Under the pieces are notes generated by a model that saw nothing but the letters and a program-made list of their open reading frames with translations, was not told the origin of the DNA and did not search any database. Shown here piece after piece: positions 55,885 through 64,000 of a stretch of 64,000 nucleotides of DNA (positions are counted from its first letter, which is position 1; every line of letters begins with the position of its first letter). The stretch comes from Micromonospora sp. NBC_00389 (GTDB taxonomy: Bacteria > Actinomycetota > Actinomycetes > Mycobacteriales > Micromonosporaceae). Both the position numbers and the translations under genes were made by a program. The stretch covers positions 6,324,001-6,388,000 of the forward strand of contig NZ_CP107947.1 in NCBI RefSeq assembly GCF_036059255.1, in the 5' to 3' direction.

Positions 55885-56865
55885 CTAGAGCCGGGCGTCG
55901 CCGGCCGCGGTGGCCTCCTGGACCGCCACGGTACGGCGGGTCTCCGCCCGCTGATCGCCGGCGTCCTCCCGGTCCGGGACGGCCGCGGCTCGGGCCGACC
56001 GGTTGGTGGTCGCAGCCGCCTGGTCACCGGTGACGCCGCCGCGGATACGGTTGTTCGCGGCCACCTGGGCGGCCGGGTTGTTGGACGTCACGGTCAACTG
56101 GCCGTTGATGATGTTGTCGTCGACAGTGACACCGCCGGTGGTGCTGGTGATGCTGACGTCCCCGCCCCAGTAGCCGCCCGAAGCGCAGCTGTCGAGGTTG
56201 CCGTTCGGGCCGAGTTGCACGCCGCCCAGGTTGCCGGCGAAGGTCGCCCGGCCGCGGACCGCGCTGCCGCACACCACACTGCCGGTGGCGCTGTTCAGCA
56301 CCGACAGCGTGCCGTCGACGAACGAGTCGTGCACGTCGGTGTAGTAGGTGCCGGTGCTGCTGAGGTTACGTTCCGCCTGCGTGCCGCGGTCGAGCCGGAC
56401 CTCACCGGCTCCGGCGTTGACGGTCCCGGCGATCGTCGACTCCTCCACGAACAGGAAGCTGTCGATGGTCGTGGTGCCCTTCGGCCGTACGGTCACGTTG
56501 CCGGTCCGGGCGTCCTTGAGGAAGGCGCCGTATCCGCCGGCGGCCAGCACCACCTGCCCGTTGATCGTCGTGTCGGTGGCGTCCAGGTAGCCGTTCGCGG
56601 CGACGCGTACCTCGCCGCTGACGTTGCCACCGGTGACCACCAGGTTGCCGCCGGCGGCGACGTTGACGTTGCCGGTGATCGTGGTGCCGGTGAGCGCGCA
56701 GGACTCGCCGGCCGGCACGTACAGATCGTTGGGCACCGTCACCGCACCGCCGGTGCCGATGCAGTAGGTGACCAGGTCGGCGTGTGCGCTGGGGGCCACC
56801 GCCAGCACCGAGGCGGCGACGACGGCGGTCACGGTGGCCAGCTTGGCGACGGTACGTCTGGGCAT
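55885..56865 (-). CDS. Secreted beta-helix-like repeat protein
   Basis: 326 aa from ATG 56865 after GGGAG; an ATG at 56901 overlaps the laccase reading frame's stop as ATGA and could instead be used. Sec signal to PSAHA-D (about residue 30). The mature region is built of about ten short repeats of the form GTTITGNVNVAAGGNLVVTG, typical of a right-handed beta-helix or bactofilin-like fold. The last 40 residues are charged and likely disordered. Function unknown; probably co-transcribed with the laccase gene. Confidence 0.7.
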   Translation of the reverse strand: MPRRTVAKLATVTAVVAASVLAVAPSAHADLVTYCIGTGGAVTVPNDLYVPAGESCALTGTTITGNVNVAAGGNLVVTGGNVSGEVRVAANGYLDATDTTINGQVVLAAGGYGAFLKDARTGNVTVRPKGTTTIDSFLFVEESTIAGTVNAGAGEVRLDRGTQAERNLSSTGTYYTDVHDSFVDGTLSVLNSATGSVVCGSAVRGRATFAGNLGGVQLGPNGNLDSCASGGYWGGDVSITSTTGGVTVDDNIINGQLTVTSNNPAAQVAANNRIRGGVTGDQAAATTNRSARAAAVPDREDAGDQRAETRRTVAVQEATAAGDARL

Positions 56866-56897
56866 CGCTGTACTCCCTGTCGATGAGGTTTGAGGAC

Positions 56898-58107
56898 TCA
56901 TGCGCCGACGTCCGATCGGGCCGCGGCCCGGACGATGGCGCCCTGCTGCCGCCGGTTCAGCGTGCCGGCGGTCACCAGCGCGGTGGTGACCGTTTCGACA
57001 TGCCGGACGAATTCGGCGTGCCCGGGGTAGTCGGCGTGTTCGGCGATCAGGTCGTTGATGGTGCAGCCGTCACCGGTGTCGACGTTGGGCACCCCGGTGT
57101 CGTCGCCGTCGATGATCACCGTGCCTCGGGTGTCCGACTCGGGGCAGCCTCTTCGGCGCCCGGCGGCATGCTGCCGTCGGCGTTGCGCACCAGGAAGATC
57201 CCGGCCATGCCACCGTCGGAGTGGAACTGCACGTGGCAGTGGTACATCCACGCCCCGGGTCCGACGCCCTCGCCTGCCAGCACCTGAAAGCCGAACGAGC
57301 TGCCCGGATTGAGGTCCTTGTTGTCGATCACCAGGCTCGGGTCGCTCGGGCCCTCGAGCATTCCGGTGCGGTTGTCCGCCCAGCGGTGGGCGTGCAGGTG
57401 GAAGGTGTGGAAGGTGCCGCCGTGGCCGATGGCGATCCACTCCACCCGCTGACCCAGGTTCGCCTCGAACATCGGGGTGTCCGGGGCCATCCGGTTGTTG
57501 ATCATCATGTCGTTGAACACGACCGTGTGCTGCTTCTCCGGCAGGATGTCGCCGCGGCGCCGGACGATCAGCGCCCCGTACAGCCCCTTGGCGACACCGC
57601 CGGTGCCGTGGTCGGTGCCCATGGCGTGGTCGTGGTAGTGCCAGTAGCCGGCGCTGCCCGGCATGAACCGCCGGCCTGAGGCGAGGAACATCTCCCGCGA
57701 GCGCCACACGTACGTCCGGTTCTCACCGGGATTGTTGGACGAGGCGTTGAGCGGGCTGCCGTCCGAGTCGGTGCTGTAGTCCACCCCGTGTGGATGGATG
57801 GACAGCCGCTGGTTGGTGGTGTTGACCAGGGTGATCTCCAGGGTGTCACCCTCGTACATCTCCAGCAGCGGCCCCGGCACCGTGGCCTGGCCGGGTGCCA
57901 GGCCGTACCCGAACAGCCCTCCGGGCAACTGCTCGGCGTAGATGGTGACCTTTTTCGTGACACCGGCCGCGGCCCGGGCTGGGCTGCCTCGGAACGCGGC
58001 GTCGATCGCGGGGCGGACGCGCCCAGTGCTCCGGCGGCGAGGGCTCCGGTGGCGATCAGGGATCTGCGGGACAGGTGGCGGTGGGAGCCGACGGAATTGT
58101 CGTCCAT
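56898..58107 (-). pseudogene. Two-domain (small) laccase/multicopper oxidase with two apparent frameshifts
   Basis: ATG 58107 follows CGGAG; a Tat signal (SRRSLIATGALAAGA) is in one frame. The cupredoxin part is in a second frame (to stop 57116) and keeps all copper motifs: HPHGVDY, WHYHDHAMGTDH, HTFHLHAHRW, WMYHCHVQFHSDGGMAG. The C-terminal segment (DGCTINDLIAEHADYPGH, ending AARSDVGA) is in a third frame. Adding one C to each of two CCCC runs (near 58020 and 57146) restores a single open frame. Either two sequencing indels or a true pseudogene; a GTG at 57119 could alternatively start a separate 73-aa coding frame. Confidence 0.75.
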
Positions 58108-58413
58108 GGGTCTCCGTTCACCGGGCAAAGCCGTGACGAGGGCACGGTGCAGCGACCGCCGAGCATGAAGGGCGGCAGCACGACTGCGTGGACCTCGTCG
58201 CGGACTTTGCTCGGAAGACTCAGAACTTTCGATGAATAACGGCAACTTATGTAATCCATCGACGAAAGTGCAGGCCTGATTGCAAGAAGGTTACCTTGAC
58301 ATCACGACGACGCTCGATTGACCATGAATGTCCCGCACGCCAATCCGCCACGCTCAGTGACCCCAGCGGCAGCCAAGGGCTCGGGTTCGGGCCGGTGTCG
58401 AGGAGACGGTCGC
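58108..58413. other. 306-bp divergent intergenic region
   Basis: Lies between the laccase (minus) and GNAT (plus). It holds an AT-richer core (58230-58300) with the inverted repeat AAGGT-T-ACCTT (58287-58297), a possible regulatory site. No gene is seen. Confidence 0.5.
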
Positions 58414-58423
58414 ATGTCGACAG

Positions 58424-59221
58424 TTGTCGCCGTTGACCCCTGGCCTCGTCCGAGGCTTGCAGGAACGGGCGGCCCGGGCCTTTCCCGCGATGGTCCTCGA
58501 CCACCTCGACGGGTGGTGGTTACGGTACGGAGACAGCGGAGCGTGGTGGGCCAGCTCGGTGCTGCCGCACAGCGACGCCGTGCCGGCGGACCTGTCGGGC
58601 ACGATCCGATCCGTTGAGGAGTTCTACGCCGGCCACGGGACGTGCACCCGATTCCAGATCAGCCCGGGGGCCTGCCCGGTCGGCCTCGACGACGCGCTGG
58701 CCAAGCGCGGTTACCGCGCCGACAGCACGATGTCGCTGCAGTCGGCCCCGACCGCGCAGGTCATCGACCGGCTACCCGGGGATGGGCTGCGAGTCCGCCT
58801 GGACGATCAACCGACCGACGCCTGGTTCGACGCCTGGCTGGCGGTGCACGCCAGCGGGGGCGACCCCGGCCGTGAGTGGGACATGCTCCGCCGGGTACGC
58901 CAGCGCAGCGGGTACGCCTCGGTGCTGACCGAGGCCGGTGTCGTCGCGGCCGGCCGTGCGGTCATCGAAACCGGCTGGGCGGGCGTATTCGGGATGGCCA
59001 CGCCTCCGGCCGCCCGCGGCAGAGGCGCTGCCAGGACCATCCTCGCCGCCCTCGCCCGCTGGGCCGCCGACCACGGCACCGAGCACCTGTACCTCCAGGT
59101 CCAACCCGACAACACCGCCGCGCGGCGGCTGTACGACGGGGCCGGTTTCACCGAGCTGTGCCGGTACCACTACCGCACCGGCGGCCAGCGTCGGGGCAGC
59201 CCGGCGGACAGACGTACGTGA
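58424..59221 (+). CDS. GNAT family acetyltransferase, start region possibly frameshifted
   Basis: 265 aa if read from TTG 58424. The C-terminal GNAT domain is intact (VFGMATPPAARGRGAARTIL, YLQVQPDNTAARRLYDGAGF). A better start, ATG 58414, sits 7 nt after AGGAGA but is in another frame; removing one C from the run at 58437-58440 would join it to the body (MSTVVAVDPGLVRGLQ). So the 5' end may carry an indel. Substrate unknown. Confidence 0.75.
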   Translation: MSPLTPGLVRGLQERAARAFPAMVLDHLDGWWLRYGDSGAWWASSVLPHSDAVPADLSGTIRSVEEFYAGHGTCTRFQISPGACPVGLDDALAKRGYRADSTMSLQSAPTAQVIDRLPGDGLRVRLDDQPTDAWFDAWLAVHASGGDPGREWDMLRRVRQRSGYASVLTEAGVVAAGRAVIETGWAGVFGMATPPAARGRGAARTILAALARWAADHGTEHLYLQVQPDNTAARRLYDGAGFTELCRYHYRTGGQRRGSPADRRT

Positions 59222-59228
59222 GCGGTTG

Positions 59229-60077
59229 TCAGAGGTTGTGGCGGTCGTCCGCCGGCAGGCGAGGCGGCTCCGGTGGCTCGGAAGACTGGTCGGGCTGACC
59301 GAGCTGCGCGACATGGGTCGGGTCGAGGACCCGGGAGAGGAATGAGCGGGTCCGCTCGTGCCGCGGCGCGCCGAGCACCTCCTGCGGCGGCCCCTGCTCG
59401 ACCACCACGCCGCCGTCCATGAACACGACCCGGTCGGCGACGTCCCGGGCGAACGCCATCTCGTGGGTGACCACCATCATCGTCATGCCGTCCTCGGCAA
59501 GCTTGCGCATGACGGTGAGCACGTCGCCGACCAACTCCGGATCGAGCGCGGAGGTCGGCTCGTCGAAGAGCATCAGCTTGGGCTCCATCGACAGCGACCG
59601 GGCGATCGCCGCCCGCTGCTGCTGTCCCCCGGACAACTGTGCGGGGAACGCGTCGGCCTTGTCGGTCAGACCGACGCGCTCCAGGTTGTCCCGCGCGATC
59701 CGCTCGGCCTCAGCGCGGCCACGCCGCAGCACCCGGCGCTGGGCGATGGTGAGGTTGTTCAGCACGGTCAGATGCGGGAACAGGTTGAACGACTGGAAGA
59801 CCATGCCGATGCCGCGGCGCACCGCGTCGATCTCGACATCCGGGTCGGTCATCTCGACCCCGTTCACCCAGATCTTGCCGGCGGTCGGCTCCTCCAGCAG
59901 GTCGACGCACCGCAGCAGCGTCGACTTACCGGACCCGGACGGCCCGATGACACAGACCACCTCGCCCTGACCGACCTCGAAGTCGATGCCCTTGAGCACT
60001 TCGAGCGGCCCGAAGGACTTGTGCAGGTCGCGGATCTCGACGGCGGGGCGGGGCTGTGTGGTCGTCATGCGGGTCAC
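59229..60077 (-). CDS. Amino-acid ABC transporter ATP-binding protein (GlnQ type)
   Basis: 282 aa from GTG 60077, overlapping the permease stop (GTGA); ATG 60068 is an alternative. Walker [11 protein letters not shown]-loop [12 protein letters not shown], signature LSGGQQQR, Walker [14 protein letters not shown] and the switch His (VVTHEM) are complete. It energises uptake of a polar amino acid by the two genes upstream. The C-terminal tail (about 30 residues, Pro/Glu-rich) is longer than usual. Confidence 0.93.
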   Translation of the reverse strand: MTRMTTTQPRPAVEIRDLHKSFGPLEVLKGIDFEVGQGEVVCVIGPSGSGKSTLLRCVDLLEEPTAGKIWVNGVEMTDPDVEIDAVRRGIGMVFQSFNLFPHLTVLNNLTIAQRRVLRRGRAEAERIARDNLERVGLTDKADAFPAQLSGGQQQRAAIARSLSMEPKLMLFDEPTSALDPELVGDVLTVMRKLAEDGMTMMVVTHEMAFARDVADRVVFMDGGVVVEQGPPQEVLGAPRHERTRSFLSRVLDPTHVAQLGQPDQSSEPPEPPRLPADDRHNL

Positions 60078-60868
60078 CGAGCCTTGGCGTATCGGAGTTC
60101 GAGGCGTCGTACCACCTGGGACAGGGGCAGGGTGATGATCAGGTAGGCGAGGCCGGCCACCAGCAGCGGGGTGACGTTCACCCGGTCGTTCAGCATGTCC
60201 CGACCGAACTTGGTGACCTCGATGGTCTGCGCCGTCACGCCCAGCACGTACGCCAGCGACGAATCCTTGGTGAGCAGGATGAGCTCGTTGGTCAGCGGCG
60301 GGATCACGATCCGGAACGCCTGCGGGATGACGATCGTGCGCATGGCGGTGAAGTGCGACATGCCGAGGGTGCGCGCCGCCTCCATCTGTCCCTTCGGCAC
60401 GGCCTGGATGCCGGCCCGGATGGTCTCGGCCATGTACGCCGCAGCGGTCAACCCGAGACCGATCGCGATCGAACCGAAGACGCCGCCGGGGATCTCCCGC
60501 TCCGGGAAGGCGATGGGAATGCCGTACCCGACGAGGAAGAGCACCAGCAGCGCGGGCAGACCCCGGAACAGCTCGATGTACGCCGTGGCCACCCAGCGGT
60601 ACGGAGCCACCCGGGACAGCCGCATCAGCGCGAGGATGGTGCCGAACACGAGACCGAAGGCGAACGCACCCAGCGTGTAGAGGACCGTGTTGCGCAGCGC
60701 GACGGTGATGATCGTCGGAAACATCGACTGGATGATGTCGACGCGGAAGAACGCGTCCTTCAGCCTGCCCCAGTCGGCGGCGAAGACCACCGTGGCGATG
60801 ATGGCGATGAAGGCCAGGTACTGGAGCCAGAGGGACAGCCGCTCTCGCTGGCGGCGTCGCAGCTTCAC
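60074..60868 (-). CDS. Amino-acid ABC transporter permease (HisM/GlnP type)
   Basis: 264 aa, GTG start. An N-terminal basic stretch and about five membrane segments, with the EAA loop [37 protein letters not shown] sequence ([16 protein letters not shown]) is typical of polar amino-acid permeases. Separated by 79 bp from the binding-protein gene, including a strong stem-loop. Confidence 0.92.
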   Translation of the reverse strand: MKLRRRQRERLSLWLQYLAFIAIIATVVFAADWGRLKDAFFRVDIIQSMFPTIITVALRNTVLYTLGAFAFGLVFGTILALMRLSRVAPYRWVATAYIELFRGLPALLVLFLVGYGIPIAFPEREIPGGVFGSIAIGLGLTAAAYMAETIRAGIQAVPKGQMEAARTLGMSHFTAMRTIVIPQAFRIVIPPLTNELILLTKDSSLAYVLGVTAQTIEVTKFGRDMLNDRVNVTPLLVAGLAYLIITLPLSQVVRRLELRYAKAR

Positions 60869-60904
60869 GTTCTTCGCTCCTTGCCTTCCCGGAGGTTGCG
60901 TACG

Positions 60905-60933
60905 AGGAGGGCGCGCGAGCCGCGCGCCCTCCT
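60905..60933 (-). terminator. Stem-loop after amino-acid binding-protein gene
   Basis: AGGAGGGCGCGCG pairs perfectly with CGCGCGCCCTCCT over a 3-nt loop, in the gap before the permease. Probably partial termination or message protection, which raises binding-protein levels. Confidence 0.7.
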
Positions 60934-60947
60934 GCCGTCAGCTTCGA

Positions 60948-61766
60948 TCACGCGCTCGGCTGCTTGCCGATCCACTTCTCGTAGATCGTGTTGTACGAGC
61001 CGTCCTGCTTGGCCTTGGCCAGCACCTCGTTGATCTTCTTGAGCAGCTCCGGGTTGCTGTCCTTCTTCACCGAGAACCCGTACTGCTCGCCGGTGTCAAA
61101 CTCGGCGGCCACCTCGAACCCGCCCGGGTTCTTCTTGAGGTACTCGGTCCAGACCGGCAGGTCGTTGATGGCGGCCTCGACCTGGCCGTTGGAGACGGCC
61201 TGCTGCAGGGCGGCGAGGTCTTCGAACTCGACGAGCTGCAGGCCCTTCTCCTGCTCGAACTTCCGGGCGTAGTCACGGCCCGTGGTGGCCGCCTGGACGC
61301 CGAGCTTCTTGCCCTTGAGGTCGTCGAGCGCCTTGTACGGCTTGCCCGTCTTGATCAGCATCGCCTGGGTCGCATCGAAGTACGGGTCGGAGAAGTTCAT
61401 CACCTTCTGCCGTTCCTCAGTGATCGTCATGCCGGCAGCGGCCGCGTCACACTTGCCGGTGTTCAGATCCTGGCCGGACTTGATCCCCTCGAACGGCGTG
61501 TCGATGATCGTCTGCTCGACGCCCAGCTCCTTGGCGACCAGATCCATCAGCTCGACGTCGAACCCAGTGACCTTGCCGCTGGCGTCCTTGGACTGGAACG
61601 GCGGGTACGGCAGGTGGGTGCAGACCGTCAGCTTGCCGGCCTCGACCAGCTTGACTCCGCTCGCCTGGACCTCGCTGTCATCCTTCTTGGCACATCCCGC
61701 GCTCACCGCCAGGGCGGCAATCGCCACGACGAGGCCGGCACTGCGGACTGCGCTCTGGAACCTCAC
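60948..61766 (-). CDS. Amino-acid ABC transporter substrate-binding lipoprotein
   Basis: 272 aa from GTG 61766 after CCGGAGGGACACAGCC. Lipobox VSAGCAKK (about residue 25). Family-3 binding fold: LTVCTHLPYPPFQ, VTGFDVELMDLVAKELG, FEGIKSGQDLNTGKCDAAAA, MTITEERQKVMNFSDPYF. First gene of the ABC operon. The exact amino acid cannot be told; the fold is of the glutamine/glutamate-type group. Confidence 0.92.
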   Translation of the reverse strand: MRFQSAVRSAGLVVAIAALAVSAGCAKKDDSEVQASGVKLVEAGKLTVCTHLPYPPFQSKDASGKVTGFDVELMDLVAKELGVEQTIIDTPFEGIKSGQDLNTGKCDAAAAGMTITEERQKVMNFSDPYFDATQAMLIKTGKPYKALDDLKGKKLGVQAATTGRDYARKFEQEKGLQLVEFEDLAALQQAVSNGQVEAAINDLPVWTEYLKKNPGGFEVAAEFDTGEQYGFSVKKDSNPELLKKINEVLAKAKQDGSYNTIYEKWIGKQPSA

Positions 61767-62188
61767 GGCTGTGTCCCTCCGGTTCGGCTTCCCTCGTGAC
61801 GGGCAGCCAGGTTGGTGCAAAGACTGTGTGACAGGCGACGGTACCTGATCCGACGAGCCGTACCCAGATCACGCCGGGTCGTTGTGGCGAAGCAGCAATA
61901 TCACGCTCAGTGAACCCGACACCCGACCAGCAACCGGACCACGTGCGGCACCAACGGGCCCGGGTCCAGGCGGCGACCCCCCTCATCCCGCCGCGCGGCA
62001 GTTGAGTAGCTGACCGGCCTCGAACAAGTAGGGATCCTCGCCGGCCGACGCGGCACGACGCCAGCAGGTGGGAGACGATCAATCGGAACCACCTCTCGAG
62101 CCGCCGCTACCTGGGTCGGGCGATCAGATCCGACCATCGAGCGCCGCACGACGAGACAACACCAGACCGAGGGAAGACACGTCTGAGG
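61767..62188. other. 422-bp divergent intergenic region
   Basis: Between the amino-acid binding-protein gene (minus) and the XRE gene (plus). It should hold both promoters; no clear consensus pair, riboswitch or gene is visible. Confidence 0.5.
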
Positions 62189-62674
62189 ATGGACACGATT
62201 CTCACTACACCCCAGATGGCTTTCGCGGAGTTCGTTCGCCAGGCGGTCAACGACGCCCGCGACGAACGCGGTTGGACCGTCGGCGACATCGCGCGACACA
62301 CCGGCGTCAGCCGCTCGACGCTGTTCCGCTGGCTCGCCTGCGACTGGCAGCACTACCCCGAGCTGGCAAAGGTACGAGCCTTGTGCGCCACCCTCGGGCT
62401 CTCCATCGCAGCCGCGATTCGCCCGCTCGCGATGCCGATCGCCGCCGCTGCGCCCGACCATCGAGCACTGGCGGAGGTCGAGGCGGACATGGGCGCCATC
62501 CGCCGACGATTGCTCGACGACACGGTCTCGGCCGCGGACAAGCACCATATTCGGGGCCTCCTGCGCCACCTCGCCCGAGACGTCCCGGTCGAGTCGACTG
62601 CGTCCTCGACGCCACCGGCCGCCGCCGGCCATGCGCCGCCGTCCGTGCCGAAGGCGAGACGGTCGCGTCAGTAA
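62189..62674 (+). CDS. XRE-type helix-turn-helix protein
   Basis: 161 aa. HTH at about residues 28-50 (WTVGDIARHTGVSRSTLFRW), followed by a helix-rich segment (RALAEVEADMGAIRRRLLDD) and an Ala/Pro/Arg-rich tail. Ribosome binding site weak (GGAAGACACGTCTGAGG, 5-10 nt upstream). Target genes unknown. Confidence 0.75.
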   Translation: MDTILTTPQMAFAEFVRQAVNDARDERGWTVGDIARHTGVSRSTLFRWLACDWQHYPELAKVRALCATLGLSIAAAIRPLAMPIAAAAPDHRALAEVEADMGAIRRRLLDDTVSAADKHHIRGLLRHLARDVPVESTASSTPPAAAGHAPPSVPKARRSRQ

Positions 62675-62789
62675 GCCCGCGCTGCGGACACGCAGAGCGT
62701 CTGGCCTTCGCTTTGAAGGTTTCGCCGAGCCCTCCTGCTGAAATCGACGAAAAGTTTGCACCGTCGGTTCAACGATACCGTTCAGGGGT

Positions 62790-63992
62790 ATGACTGCTGG
62801 TATCACCGACGCCGCCCACGCCGTCGACGCTGTGACCGTCATGGGGTTGCTCCCGGCCAGGCCGCGGCTGCTCGCCCTGGGCGAGCCCACCCATGGCGAG
62901 GACGCTCTGCTCGACGTGCGAAACGATCTCTTCCGGCAACTCGTCGAGCAGGAGGGCTACCGGACGATCGCGATCGAGAGCGACTGCCTGATGGGCCTGG
63001 TCGTAGACGACTACGTCACCTCGGGCACCGGCATCCTCGACGAGGTCATGGAGCACGGCTTCAGCCACGGGTTCGGCGCGTCCGCGGCCAACCGCGAGCT
63101 GGTGCGTTGGATGCGCGCGTACAACGACGGCCGGCCCGCGTCACAGCAGCTCCGCTTCGCCGGTTTCGACGGCCCGCTGGAGATCACCGGCGCGGCGAGC
63201 CCTCGGCAGGCACTCACCGCACTCCACGCCTACCTCACCGCCTGGGTCGACGCCGACCTGCTTCCCCGCACCGCGGAAACGCTCGACCGCCTGCTCGGCG
63301 CCGACGACCGGTGGACCAATCCCGCCGCGATGATGGACCCGTCCCAGTCCGTGGGGCAGACGCCCGAGGCCAATGAGCTGCGTCTGCTCGCCGATGACCT
63401 GGTGGCCCTGCTCGACGCGCAGACGCCGCACCTGATCGCGGCGTCCACTTGGGACGACTGGGACCGGGCACGCCTGTACGGGCGTACTGCCACCGGACTG
63501 CTGCGCTACCACTTCTGGATGGCCGACACGTCACCGGGCCGGATGGCGAGGCTGCTGGGCTCGCGGGCTTCGATGATGGCCGCCAACCTGCTCGTCCTCG
63601 CCGAACGGCACCCGACGCTGGTGTACGCCCACAACGGCCACCTTCAGCGGGACAAGAGCACGATGCGGATGGGCAACCTGCCGCTGGAGTGGTGGAGCGC
63701 CGGCGCGATCGTCAGCGCCTACCAGGGCGAGGGGTACGCCTTTCTGGCCACGGCCCTCGGCACGATCCGCCACCAGGGGGTGGACGTCCCACCCCCGGAC
63801 ACCGTCGAAGGACTGCTGTACGCGCTCCCGCAGCAGCGTTGCCTGGTCGACACCCGCCGGCTGGCCGCCGCCCTCCCCGACGCCACGCCCGCCCCCCGCG
63901 TGTCGCCCTGGTACGGCTACTCCCCGCTGGACCCGGCCCACCTGGCCAACACTGACGGGATCGTGTTCGTCAAGGACACCCGGCGGACCTAG
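62790..63992 (+). CDS. Erythromycin esterase family protein
   Basis: 400 aa; ATG follows TTCAGGGGT. EreA/EreB-family features: LALGEPTHGEDALLDVRNDL with the catalytic His, YRTIAIESD with the Glu, MRAYNDGR, and YAHNGHLQRDKSTMRMGN. Members hydrolyse macrolide lactones or have unknown hydrolase roles; actinobacterial chromosomal members are often not resistance genes, so resistance is not assumed. Confidence 0.85.
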   Translation: MTAGITDAAHAVDAVTVMGLLPARPRLLALGEPTHGEDALLDVRNDLFRQLVEQEGYRTIAIESDCLMGLVVDDYVTSGTGILDEVMEHGFSHGFGASAANRELVRWMRAYNDGRPASQQLRFAGFDGPLEITGAASPRQALTALHAYLTAWVDADLLPRTAETLDRLLGADDRWTNPAAMMDPSQSVGQTPEANELRLLADDLVALLDAQTPHLIAASTWDDWDRARLYGRTATGLLRYHFWMADTSPGRMARLLGSRASMMAANLLVLAERHPTLVYAHNGHLQRDKSTMRMGNLPLEWWSAGAIVSAYQGEGYAFLATALGTIRHQGVDVPPPDTVEGLLYALPQQRCLVDTRRLAAALPDATPAPRVSPWYGYSPLDPAHLANTDGIVFVKDTRRT

Positions 63993-64000
63993 GCCCCCAG

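Noticed and set aside
62790..63992. Acquired macrolide-resistance gene
   Set aside because: The protein belongs to the erythromycin esterase family, but there is no mobile element, resistance cluster or atypical composition next to it, so a chromosomal hydrolase of unknown role is more likely.

Overview
This 64 kb window is very GC-rich actinobacterial DNA. Codon use, GTG/TTG starts, LacI- and SigE-type regulators, many secreted glycoside hydrolases with Tat or Sec signals and an LPXTG protein all suggest a Micromonosporaceae-like organism (Micromonospora is the best guess; inference only). It reads as an accessory chromosomal region rich in secreted polysaccharide-degrading enzymes, sugar and aldonate uptake, and small regulator/enzyme pairs. 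No rRNA, tRNA, CRISPR array or phage was seen.

Layout. 1-12.4 kb (minus strand): an arabino-glycan locus with a GH43 enzyme (cut by the window edge), a 1579-aa multidomain hydrolase, a GH127 beta-L-arabinofuranosidase and a sugar ABC importer (binding protein plus two permeases). 13.1-20.1 kb: a FadR-type GntR regulator divergent from an aldonate operon (binding lipoprotein, two permeases, dgoD, manD, gntK). 20.2-23.1 kb: a MarR-like gene with a MerR-type promoter, a small zinc-independent bL36 gene, and a LysR/SDR pair. 23.2-32.4 kb: GH81 beta-1,3-glucanase with a perfect palindromic operator, an intradiol dioxygenase lipoprotein, a WGR/beta-propeller protein, a FAD oxidoreductase, a trypsin-like protease and a GNAT. 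32.5-39.7 kb: an LPXTG protein, a LacI regulator, a GH2 enzyme with an arabinose-binding AbfB domain, a GH183-type (DUF4185) protein and the 3' end of a GH114 gene.

39.69-43.16 kb is a 3466-bp insert bounded by 15-bp perfect inverted repeats that splits the GH114 gene in two. It carries a secreted protein, an ECF sigma factor with an MreC-like membrane partner, a broken NUDIX gene and a transposase C-terminal remnant. 43.2-47.6 kb: the GH114 5' end, then an rpsD (uS4) paralogue divergent from a DUF2470 heme-utilisation-type gene across a perfect iron-box palindrome, a Cys-motif SDR and a UPF0303 heme-degrading-type protein. 47.6-64 kb: a second FAD oxidoreductase, a secreted lipase-like protein, TetR/DUF4386 and MerR/SDR divergent pairs, small proteins, a two-domain laccase broken by two apparent frameshifts, a GNAT, an amino-acid ABC importer, an XRE regulator and an erythromycin-esterase-family protein.

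How the genes work together (inference): secreted hydrolases release arabinose- or glucan-derived sugars, ABC systems import sugars and aldonates, and several different palindromic operators point to separate LacI/GntR control of each substrate class. The strongest unusual observations are the interrupted GH114 gene, the iron-box-linked ribosomal protein paralogue, the sigma factor with an MreC-like partner, and the WGR/propeller fusion.
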